The notes under the pieces are model-generated. The model was not told where the DNA came from and did not search any database. It saw only the letters and a program-made list of their open reading frames with translations. DNA of 64,000 nt, taken from positions 24,873,536-24,937,535 of the forward strand of contig NC_067198.1 in assembly GCF_000699445.3 (NCBI RefSeq), read 5' to 3'. The translations under genes were made by a program, and so were the position numbers. Shown one piece after another: positions 38,886 through 51,400 of the stretch (the stretch's first letter is position 1; each line of letters starts with the position of its first letter). The DNA comes from Schistosoma haematobium (lineage: Eukaryota > Platyhelminthes > Trematoda > Strigeidida > Schistosomatidae).

Positions 38886-39417
38886 TTAAGCCTGAGCAAT
38901 GCCATCTGACGCAGCAGAGGAGGTTGGCCTAGCACCACCAGCACTATGACATCTAGACAGAGGCGGATTATTTGTAAGGATTGAATCTAAACGATGATTA
39001 ACAGCTGTTGTTGTTGTAGCATTACTGGTAGTAGTCTCTGAATTAAAAGAATCATTGAAGTGATGGGAGACACCGCTTGACGACATTCTTAATATAGCAC
39101 CATTAGAGAAAGATGAAACAGGCATACAACCACTATCAGAACCAGTGGAAAGCATAATTGAATTGTTCATATAACTAAGAAAATCTGGATTAGTGAAGTT
39201 TTTTACCAGTCCACCGCCATTATAATCCTCCTTCATTATTGTATGTCGCGCAATACATGGAGTGTATTCTTCAACCAATTGTTGTTTAGACGATTTCGCT
39301 GTAGGACGAGATAGTTGAAAGAAACAATGACGGCATACACGAACCGGTTCACTTGGTTGACTTGTTGTAACAATACGACGATCAGAACAATTTGCACAGA
39401 ATATATAACCACAATTT
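38886..39417 (-). CDS. MTMR exon 16: second half of FYVE finger, C-terminal tail and stop
   Basis: Residues 1362-1538. It completes the FYVE domain with [11 protein letters not shown] and VRVCRHC, giving zinc ligands Cys1364, 1369, 1372, 1390 and 1393, eight in all with exon 15. A Ser/Thr/Asn-rich tail of about 140 residues follows. The stop TAA is at 38886-38888. Confidence 0.93.
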
Positions 39418-42400
39418 CTAGCAAATAAGGAAATAGAACAGCAAATGTAGGTAGTTTAAAATATACACTACAGTTAAATAGATAACCAGATCACGACAAA
39501 TTAATCTATCCTACAACAGACCAACTAACATTCCTATCTTATAAATTCTTTTTGTTTCTGTATCTTTATAAAACTGAAGACAATTTAAGGTTTCTATTTA
39601 TCTATAAATTATCTTTGAAGACGGCTGTCTTCAGTTGTTTCAAAGTTAATCCACATGTCTTAAAATATGAATGGAACCCTTTTTTCTTAAAACGGAAACA
39701 CACATTCTAATAATTTTTGAACGCGATGCAAAGTGTAAAATCGTTTGAATGTAGACTTATGGAAAGAAAACGTACACTTAAATTTGCTTGTCTCCCAATT
39801 ATTCAGCGAAATAAATATATTTATAGTTCCATTGATGAATAATTAAGTTCTGTTGAACACACATGACTGTTTTTTTTTATTTTTCTGTGTAATCATTGAA
39901 TAGCATAGTATAAGTAACAACTGTTTCATTGTGTGTGGCTACACAAGTCTCTCACTTTAGAGAATCGAAGCCAGAAGATACTCTCTTCAACATGCTTCGC
40001 TTTAAACCATGTCAATGATATTGACACAGTTTTAAGTAAACTGAGTATGTCAAAACCTAAAGCTTGTTACATAGTAAGGAAGTGGAAGTTATCAACAGAA
40101 TATAATTCTCTTACCAGTTTACACTGAATAAAAAACAACCAGTGTGATACGTAAGATAATAATCAACGCCCATTATCTTATTTGTCTATTTATACTACGC
40201 TTTGATGTTTTACAAGGTAACACCATAATAAAAATGTTAAGCAATTAATTTTGCACAGGAGTTAATTAACGAGAATACAAAACTTACCGACAATGGTGTT
40301 TAGGTCGTAAAGCCGAAAATTCGATACGACATGATGTACATTGGTGAGCAATACAATCGGGCTGCAGTAAAACAGACTGACCATCTTCCGTATCTATTAA
40401 TTCAAATGAAGTTGTCTTACATGGTGCTGATTCAATTGCATCAGTTAACTCAGACTTAACGTTAGATGGATTGTGTTCTTCTGAAATCTAATAAACATTT
40501 AATCAATAGGTTAGCACCAAGCATGAATAAAAAACCACCAGATAAAAATAACAAGATTAATACATTGGAAAACATTATTAGTGCAGCAGCTAATCAGACG
40601 AATTCAATCACTAGTATCTGCGATCCAACTCTACGTCCATTGATTTACAAGTGGACATTTATTCGTTGATACGGAATAACAACATTTGTAAAAATGCAAA
40701 CGGTTAAACCAATAATCGCAACTGATATGAAGAGTATAGGGATAACCTCATTGGTTGTTTTCAGACTGTTTTGATGATTGTTTTGTTATTTCTTATTTCA
40801 AAAGTAACAAACATTCATAATATCTTGGCTGAATATTTTGTACACAATTAGCAGTTCATATTATGTAAGAGAATTAGATCAGTTAATTTCAACCAATTTT
40901 CTGAAATGTATTATTTTGGAATTAGGCGAATAGTTTCGTTGAAAACTATCAATTCTCTCTCTTCACAGTTATTTCAATATTTTATCATACTAGTTATTTT
41001 GCCAAGTAACTAATTATATTCGTTACGATTGTGCTCTAGTAAACTGAAACTTTGTCTAAAACGCTTTTCACTATGGGCAACATGGTGTGTAGTCACCACA
41101 GGTAGTAAAGAATTACAGTATTCAGTAAAACTATTGACTAATTATGACTAAAATAGCCAATCTTAAATATACAGGGAGAACTATTGAATAAGAATGAAAA
41201 ATTCTATTTACTGAACCCGGGGGAACTATAATTGTAATAAAGTCATGTGGAAAAATGTCTTAAAGTGTACCAAAAAAATGATCCAAGTTTATAAATTCAT
41301 TGTATGGTAACAACTCAAATCAACGTTTAACATGCTCCGTTTTACATTTGCATACCAGACATTATGGACTTTTATAATTTTTAATATTCAAAGGATTTCG
41401 TGTAGTAATACTAAAATTTATATTTTAATCAACGGTAAACCAAAAATTCCTGAGATAAAACTCCATAATAAAGATGTGCTTCTGATTTAGATACATGGTT
41501 ACATGATATTGAAACGTGAAAAAAAATGTAATACATACATGTAGTTCATAAAATCAGTTAAAGTAACGAACTCACATTTTTATCTTTAGAAATAGAAACA
41601 AACAGTTCACTACTCAACAAACTGGACTCTTTAGATTTACACTGACTCTTAATATGACTATTTTGTGTAAACTTCTGTTCATACGATGACAATGACGATG
41701 AAAGCGATGATAAATGATCATCTGATGAGGCAAGTGTATTTGTGTCTTGTTTACATGTTTGGGTTTTAGTCAACTCGAGAAGTTGTTTCAGTCTTCTCGC
41801 CTCTGAATTCAACCGTTCAACTTCCAGTTGTGCATATTTTAATTTGGCTTCTAATGCAAGCATAGATTGCTTTTGTGTTTTACGATTATAACGCTCTTGA
41901 CATAATTGTGAGTGAGCATGTATTGTTAGGCGATCTACTAGCATAGGTAAACCATCCCAATCTGGAAACCATGACAATGTGTTCATCTAAATAAGAGAAA
42001 ACAAACAATGAACATACGCATATCTCTTAATATGTTGATTTGTCCTATATACTACAAAGTTAGTGACAGACTATATGTACCAACGAGTTGTATTGAATCA
42101 ATATCGTTTGCTGAGACAGTGAAAAGCTTTTTTGTGAAACTCAATATTGATAAAACTTGAAAATAATTTCTATTCGGTTAATCTAACAGCTAAAAAATCA
42201 TATTATTCAGTATACTCGGTAAGACAAATGTGCTTCAATAATTCCCAGTTAGTATAACGTTTAGAGAAATGGTAACTTGCACCAGCGAGCTTGTATGGAT
42301 TGCTATATTTTATTCTAAATATCAGATACATATTTACCACAAAGGACTCGGTACATGTTTTTATTGATTTAAATTGTCATGTTTAATACTGCTAAAATGA

Positions 42401-45400
42401 ATAAGAAATAAACAATATACATACAAAGAAATCGAAGATAAAGAAGGCATGGAAGCAGAAAGATTAACAACAAAAACAAGTTTTGAAAAGGAATAAAAAG
42501 AACTCAATATGTTCAATATTTAGAATCTAATTTATTTGAACTAGTGCAACCAATATTAAGCCTTCGACAATTAATGTCGGTTTCTTTTACAGTCAATCTG
42601 ATCAGACACATCAATTTCTTATGCAATACAGGACGTCAGTCAGCCACAACGTAGGACCAGGCACATATATGCATCGGTCAAAGTTGCCATACCTCATTAA
42701 CACAACAAGATTAACACCGGATTAATAAAAGTAGTTAATTCAGAGGTGGTAATATATAAAAGAAAGATTGCAATAAGGATATAGTACATGAAGAAAGAAT
42801 GAGTTGGTAGAAAGAAAGATATGAAGCGATTTTAATCTCTTAGTTTAAGGGAAGACAGAGAGGGTATATACCGACGCCAATGAGATCGATTCTGAGCCAT
42901 GTCACCAAGAGTCTCCAACCACTGGGTACGATAGTCACAATACAGGACGATAATTAATGATTTATTAACTGGTGTCGTTTCATGGTCTAACATCCAGAAA
43001 GCCCTTCTTACTTACTTACTAATGCCTATTACTCCCAATGGAGCATAGGCCGCCGACCAGCATTCTCCAACACACTCTATCCTGGAGCTTCCTTTCTAGT
43101 TCTATCCAATTGTTGTTCGTTCTTCTCATGTCTATCTCTATTTCCCGGCGTAATGTGTTCTTTGGTCGACCTCTTCTCCTTTGGCCTTGAGGATTCCAAC
43201 TGAGAGCTTGTCTTGTGACGCAGTTGGGTGCTTCCCTCAATGTGTGTCCTATACACTTCCAGCGCTTCTTCCTGATTTCTTCCTCCGCTGAAATTTGGTT
43301 TGTTCTCTTCCACTGTTGGTTGTTGCTAATAGTGTCCGGCCAACGGATCCGAAGTATTTTGCGTAGACAAGTCTTAATAGACACTTGTATCTTCTGGATG
43401 ATGGCTTTCGTAGTTCTCCAGGTTTCTGCCCCATACAGTAGAACTGTCTTGACATTTGTATTGAAAATCCTGACCTTGGTGTTGGTTGACAGTTGTTTTG
43501 AGTTCCAGATGTTCTCCAGTTGTAAATATGCTGTTCTTGCTTTACCGATCCTCATATTCGCATCTGCATCAGATCCACCGTGTTCACCAATGATGCTGCC
43601 CAGATATGTAAAGCTTTTCACATCTTCCAAAGCTTCTCCGTGAAGTGTGATTCTATTGATGCATACTGTGTTGTATCAGAGAATCTTGCTTTGTTGAGCC
43701 CTACTGCAGCTGAGGCTGCTGCTACACTGGTCGTCTTCTCCTGCATTTGTTGTTGCGTTTGCGATAGGAGGGCCAGATCATCTGCGAAGTCTAGATCGTC
43801 CAAATGAATCCTAGTTGTCCACCGTATCCCATGCTCCTCCCCTCCGGACGTTGACGTTTTCATGATCCAGTCGATCACCAGGAGAAAGAGTGAGAGTAAG
43901 CAACCTTTCCTGACACTGGTCTTTACTTCGAACGAGTCTGTCAGCTGTCCTTCTACATATATATCTACTCTATCCGGGATTTCCAGTTTACGTAATAAGT
44001 ACGTACCCATTTGTAAAATGTTTAAATATGCTGTACAATAATTGATTATCGATTTAACAGAAACACATGGTTTATGAGTACATATCATGTGACATAATTC
44101 TGTGTAACTACTACTGATGAAAACAAAGTGTTAATAATACACTTTGAAAAGCTTTCCAAACAAATAGTTTGAAGAGCAATCAAAGCAGTTTAGTGCGTTT
44201 TTTTTTTTTAAAACAGTGTCTTAAATTAGGACGTTTAATCAAAGTTCAGTATCATCTGAAAAACAAATACAAATTAGGGACGGTCAATCTAATCTCTAAC
44301 TTACTATTAGAACAAAAAAGGATACTAAAATAAGCCTTAAGTATATATTTGATGTACAGCTGTTAACATCCGAAACAACCGATAGCCTTATGTAAACATA
44401 GTGAGAAACAGATTGTAAGTTAAATAAATGCAACTTCACAGTCATACACTGAATCAAATAACTGATTATAATTTAGTCACATTTCTTTGTTACGTGTGAC
44501 TGTGAGCAAAAAATGCTGGCTGGTAAATTTTAACAAGAAATAATTACAGAAAATCGGTACTTTCAGTGCTTAGTCATGACGGCCTATTCTATTGTTTAGA
44601 GACTATACAGACAAAGTAGTTGAAACTCAATGATCCAGTTGTATGATTACAGAATTAAAAAACTTATTGGTTTACCTTTATACAAAAACATACGGAAACT
44701 AAAAGGTGATTGTACATAAGTCTTTAAGTTATTGACACAACAAATATTTTTCACTAACATATCCATTATTCTTATTAGTATCTTTGGTATTATCCGGCTA
44801 ATAAATGTGATTTTCTGAGTCATATTTATCAACACAGTGTTACATTCACCTGGATCATATCACTGTAATGAAGAGAATATATATTGAATTACTTTTTTAC
44901 CGTAATTGATAATTATTTTTAACTGGAATATAGTAATATGATAAATAACTACTGTTAGTTGTGTTTATAGTACATTAGATTACTTGACAATGTACTACGT
45001 AAGCATAATGTAATTTCTATGGATCAACAAATTTTTAACTTGGACTCAGTATAGCAATGACTAGTTAGGATTGTTAAAAAGTCAGATTACTGACTGAGGA
45101 GAAACACTATACGCACATTATAATCCAATTATTACAATTTAAAAGATGAAATTATTAGGGAATATATCAGATGTATTAATAAGTGTGTAGCGGTTAGTTC
45201 ACAATAAACATGAGTCATGTAAATATCAAATTGGAAACACAAAAGAAACTATGAGTAAATGATTATCGATAAGTTCTAAACATTACAGGCAAATGACAAA
45301 TTTTGAAAAGCAGAGTAAAACTGTTGACAAACAATTAGCTGATGAAACTAGTGATCTTGAAACAATTGAGAAAACTTTTGATTATCACCACTGAGATTCC

Positions 45401-48400
45401 AAATTAATAATCAAAATAATTGATTTGCAACAACCTAGATGTAAGTCCAAATTTCAGTCGACCAAGTAACGAAGTAACATTGTCACCATAATCTAGAGTA
45501 ATCAGGTGAGTTTGAATAATGAGTTTATTTATTTATTATCGATGAGCTTCATTCAGCTAAGGATCAATAGTGTTGGACAGATGTAGAATATTCCTCAAAA
45601 AAAAACCGCAGAGGTCCTGAAAACGCTAGGAAACATTTTGTCCAATCACCACTGAATAAAAGTTTTTCAGAAACATCTAGAAATTGAAGAGTGATGTTGG
45701 TGGAAGACCAATTTATTTGAAATTTTCAATGATTAGCTCAAGACAGCAACAATCAATGGAATCATTTTTACTACTTAATTTAAGTAATCAAACATTAAAA
45801 TAAATTTAAGGTTTTTTTTAGTAAATAGATTATTTATCTCGTAAAGAATTGTGAAAAGAATATAGTATATACTCAATGAGTATCCACTGAACAATGACGT
45901 TGACGCAAGTGTCTTTTAACTGTTCTGAGTGGAACTACGAATCGGTTTAGTAGTTTTTTTTAAAGACAGGCGATGCTCCAGAACTAGCGTGTAACTAAGA
46001 CTAATATCACAATAAATAAAAGTAGCATACCTCGATGATTACTACGCTGATATGGCTGAATATATTAACCTAGTGCTTTGGATAATTGGACGAATTCATC
46101 GTAAGAATGTGGAAAATTTTATTTGTATTTATCAGGTTCTAATAAATGAAAAACTTCAATATTCGCAGTTGGTAAGACGAGACACGCTATAACTTTGTTC
46201 TCAATATGAAATAATGTAATGTGAAAATAAATTTAATTATGATTAGTATTTATTGAATACTTATTTATCATAGAAAAATTAAATAATTAGCTTTGAAATA
46301 GGTGCAAGTACATAGGAAATTGAGATATATTAGTGATATGGTCAATACACTCGTTGAGAAGTGTGATACTACGTCAGCCACTATTTATCTTAACTTCTAA
46401 TCTTGACTGTAGAGAGAAAAGCCAGAACAAAAGTTGAGGTCTATTCATGAAAACAGTGACACGTTTAAATACAAATTTTCACGGACAGGGCAGATAAGTT
46501 ATTCTAAACTAGATGACATGATAAAAACGGATATCAATGATAATGTTAAACAGATTAACTATTTTGTGATGTTTCATGCTTCATAATTTAGCTGAACTGG
46601 CTTCAAAAATGATTTACCTTAAGATAAGCGATGTATACAATGTGGACTGCGTGTCCACATGAATACGACAGTAGTAATAAGCTCTCATAAGGTTATTTGT
46701 AACACGTGTTTCCAGAAAACATTAGATATAAACGCGAGATTTTTAAGAGTATGTTAGTCATTTTACAAATAGAATATTGTATCAAATGTGTTGCATCATT
46801 ACATGTAATTGGTAAGAACCAACGGATCGACAATATTCAGTTTGCAATGAGGAATTTCAATAATATCCATGACTGTACAGTATGACTTTTAAAATTAAAA
46901 CATATATTTTAAAGAGAGCAAGAACAAAGATTGGTGCAGAATAATATGAATTCATTTTATTTCGTTAGGTTCTCATCAGCTGCTTACAACCTAAATTATT
47001 TAAAATTCAACATTAATACAGATATTGACATATTTATATATAAGAGTGTGATTAAGGATCAATACATGTGTATGATGATGTAGCGAATATTCAGATAGAG
47101 TTAATGAGCTCATAAAATGTTTGATTCGAATAAATAAATAAAGTTAGAGAGAGAAAGTTCCAGAACATTGAAATAGTGATTAGAACTCATGAAAATAGAT
47201 TAATCGTAATAAAGAAAATATGAATTGAAATCAATCAGTTATGTATGATGTAATTTATATTTCAGAAAGAGTTGCAATAATGACGTAATAAATAAATAAA
47301 TAGGAGCAAATTAATAGAAAGAGTGGGGGTTATTGTTACCAGGGTATTTTCATAGCTAACCTCGAAAGAACCAAACTCAAACGAGCGATTGATGAAATGA
47401 CGTATTATTCGAGATATGTTGATGATACCTTCATCGTATGTAATAATAAACAACATGCAATAAATCTGCTAGAGTTTTTCAACGAAGCACATCCGAATAT
47501 CCATTTCACTATGGAACATGAAAAAGAAAACAAGTTCCATTTTCTCGATATCGCGATGAAAAGAAGAAAAGATGGTACAGTTCAACGTTCAGTTTATAAG
47601 AAAGACACATGGAATGGTAGTTATCTTAATTTCAATAGCTTTTGAAAACTAGTGCAGACAAATGGAAAAACTGAATGAATTAAAAGAGTATAAACGGTCA
47701 AGTTAGTGTAATAATAATAATAATAAAATATGATACATTTATGAGAAAACTATGTTATACTTGATAGTTCAGAAAGGATAGAATAAAAGAATGGATTCCT
47801 AACGTAATAATTCAAAAGCTTGACACACCGTCTTTCTCAGGATCGAACCACTAACTTTCCCCATAACGCAATCAGTCATAAAAGGTAAAATACAAAACCT
47901 TAGGTAAATACGAAAGAAAACGATATAGCCTCGATACCAAACAGACATCATAAAAGAGGCGGCTTATTAGCGGGTCCCTAGATTATTGAGATATCTAAAA
48001 ATAACACAATATAGTTACTATTTAGGTATAGGTTCGTGAGATGGACTATAGGTCTCATACATCTAGCCCTTACAGTAAGATTCCTGCGACAAGGAACAAA
48101 TAGCACCTTACTCCCCTACTAAACCCAGATAATCTAAAAAACAAAAGCTTGCTCAGGATACTTATTAGAGATTGAATGAGATTGATTTAGGCACCAAGCA
48201 AATAAGTATAAATACATTTACAATTTTCTGGGAAGTTCAAAATCGGAATATTAAAAGAGCTACGAACAAAAATAAGAAGGGTCTTTCATTATGGTAGAAA
48301 CAAAGGGCAGGATTAGCAGACAATTATGGTCGACCAAGCAGAAATACAAGTTTACAAAACAGAACTAACAAAATGGTCATCAACAGAAGCCTTGGGGAGA

Positions 48401-51400
48401 TTCACAGATTGTCGAAAAATTCACATAAGGCTTCGTGAACGAATGGTGTAAATTAACCAGTATATTCCGATAGGTAGAACGTTACTGAATAAATGAATGA
48501 AAAGGGCATCTTTAATAATTCACTTTATTAGTTTACTAGAGCTTAAGAATATTCAATAGCTCTAGTCTTATACATATTTAAATATTAGTGCTTTGAAAAA
48601 GTCATCTTGTTTATGATAGAAAGAGAACATGATTAACTGTTTCTCAAGTTGAAAAACTTACTAATGTAGAAGATAATGGTTTCTTTTGAATTTCCTCTAA
48701 AGCATTTGTACCATTTGATATGTTTTGATCGATGGAAGGATTATGCACTTCTCTATTTAAAGGGGTAGAATTCTTATGTAGTGTAGAAGGAAAATAGGAT
48801 ACAGCTGAAGTTGGACTGATTGGGGCTGATGTTGGTCGATTGTAAACATCATCATCATTAGTCGTAATGCGAGTAAATTCAGGCAAAGAAATTTTAGGAT
48901 TAACCGTTACAGAATGACTTTTTGAGTCGAATGATCCACCTGGCTTCAGGGCTTTACTATTATAATTGCTAGAATAGTCAAACATTTGACTGGAAGACGA
49001 ATTTCTGCTGCCACAAGAAACTGACGAGGATGACTGAGAAAGCATATTTGGAAAATATTCAAGTCGGAAGTATTTGTTTCGCCAAGCAAGCTTTAGTGAG
49101 AATCAAAGATTAAAAGAATGTCAATGGAGGATTCACACATAAAAATACATAAATCTCGAGACTTATAACGAAAAAGCAACAAAATTATTTGGCTTGGTAG
49201 TAGTGCAACTTAAGGTTCAGAGCATAAACGCACATAAGTTTAAGGTACTCTGCCTACAGCAATGGTCATCCAGTTAATAATAGTATAAATGGAGAAGTTG
49301 GGCGACCCGACTCACAATCGGTCACAATGACGTAGATGCATCGATAGTTTGTGTTTCCTAGGATCTTAAATTTCAAAATTACTTTATACCTGTGAATTAA
49401 CTTTTTACCCTGGAATCTCATTCTCTCAACTTTTTTACTATCACCAGCACTACTACTACTTATACCTTAATATTTATTTTGACAATTTTACCACCCTGTA
49501 CTAATGTACTGTGGCAGTTTGAATCGATGCCAATACATCCCGGGTTTTATGTTGCTTATGATTGGCTAGGAGGCCATTGTAGAAATTGACATGAATATTT
49601 ATCGATCAATGCCGACATACCTAGCACGCGCAAAACCAGGCACGAAATTAAGAGCGTCGAAAGCAGAGGGGGAGAAACAATGCAATGCAAAGCTGAATAT
49701 GAAAAATAGTTCAAAAGCAACAACTGAAACAGAAGAATAAAAGGCATTAAACGACATAAACTCAAGATTTAGTAGAAGACAGAGAATAATGTAACCACGT
49801 CAAAACAAACAATTTCGCGCATCTCAAACAGTAGACAGCGATCGACACTAAATGATTTCATAGATTAGTTTAATGTCTTGACTTGTCTTCACATCACTTT
49901 CTTCTGACCTATTTTTACATTAGTTACCATATTGCGTAGAAGTGGGTGGTGCTGGACGACCATAAGAGATTTAGATAGGTGATTATTGATAGAACAATTA
50001 TCAGTAAGAAATTTGTCTTCAAGATAGACGTTAAGCAACATACTTTCGAGAGAATAGCCGATATGGTGGTAGGACACCCATAACAATACATAAGATGTTT
50101 CGAACAAAGTGACACGACTTACCTCCCTACCCCGATTATCAAAAAAGGCAGAAGGAAAAACAACTGATTACTTTGTAACCTTCATTTTCATTCCTGATCA
50201 TCCATGTATTACTCGATAAAAAGTTGAATCACACTATCTTAATCGAGTACATTATATGTAATTAGTTGGTCAGTGGTTCGACTTCATTTTAGAAACTTAG
50301 CTATGATCTACGGGAGAGTAAATAATCAGTTATGATACTCCAGTTATTTGTTTTATAAAATCGCATTAACATTAATGAAGAACATTTTCCTAACATTTAC
50401 CAATAAAAAAAAGTGTATAGCAAAACGAGATTGTATTTTACGTACCAAATCCTCTGGAATAAGTAATTCAGACAGTTTTGTTACAAATGCCTCATCTAGA
50501 CTTTCCTCATTAACTTTTGATATAGTACCAGTAATATCTTGAAATTTTTCGGAACCGTTATGACCAAAAACAGAGATTTCAGTCTTATTCGTCGATAACA
50601 ATTGACCAGTTAATGATTCTCCAAGAGGTGTCGAAAAATTCAAATCATTACATTCATTGGGAGAATCATCTGAATCGGATGTGAGAGATACCGCCCCATT
50701 AACAAGCACTTCGTCATTTTCCGGTAGACTCTGTTAATGTGAAAATATTTGAAAGGGAATTAGCATTAAAATAGATGTAAATGTAAAACTACAGTTATAC
50801 CCTCAATGGTACATTAATTTATACAAAATTAGAGTTTTCACTAACTAATGCTTTTCGTTCACCTGGTGAAAATCGAAACTTTGTTGATCATACAGTACAT
50901 TTATAATTACGATCTACAATGTTAGAAGATTAATTGAAAATTTTAGAAAGTTTGACACAAGTTTTTTTTCTACAAAAACACGTTGAAAAGGTTTAATAAA
51001 TCAGATCCGCACAAAATTGATACAAAACAACATATTTTCTAAGAAACCCATTGAAAGAACAATTTATAAAATCTATTACTCATACAGTGCGTTACGCCTG
51101 GATATTGAACACCTATTATACCTAATGTTTAGCTTAAATCTAGACTTTCAGAACTTCTAAGCCGTGAAGGTGATGTGAGCTTTGAGTGAGGTTCTATTCA
51201 AGTCAGTCAGTCACAACATAAAACCTGGTACGTAGGCACATCTGTTCAAGTGGCCATACCTCGTTAGCACAGAGAGATGAAATCATCAGGTCAAATTCCA
51301 GAAAAATAGAAGTAGCAATGGTATCAGAGATAATATGAAAGATTAGACATCGAAGATACGGCTCAAAAAAAAAAATAAATTAGTGAAATAAGCCATGTCG

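Noticed and set aside
39236..39424. 62-codon open reading frame on minus strand
   Set aside because: It is out of frame with the FYVE exon, which is read in the frame giving [11 protein letters not shown].
43215..43643. 142-codon open reading frame on plus strand (also at 5456-5884 minus)
   Set aside because: It is antisense to the RTE-like coding region and exists only because that region is open in the sense frame.
47709..47730. Tandem repeats as a CRISPR-like array
   Set aside because: These and similar runs are plain AAT or TA microsatellites without spacers, in a eukaryotic context.
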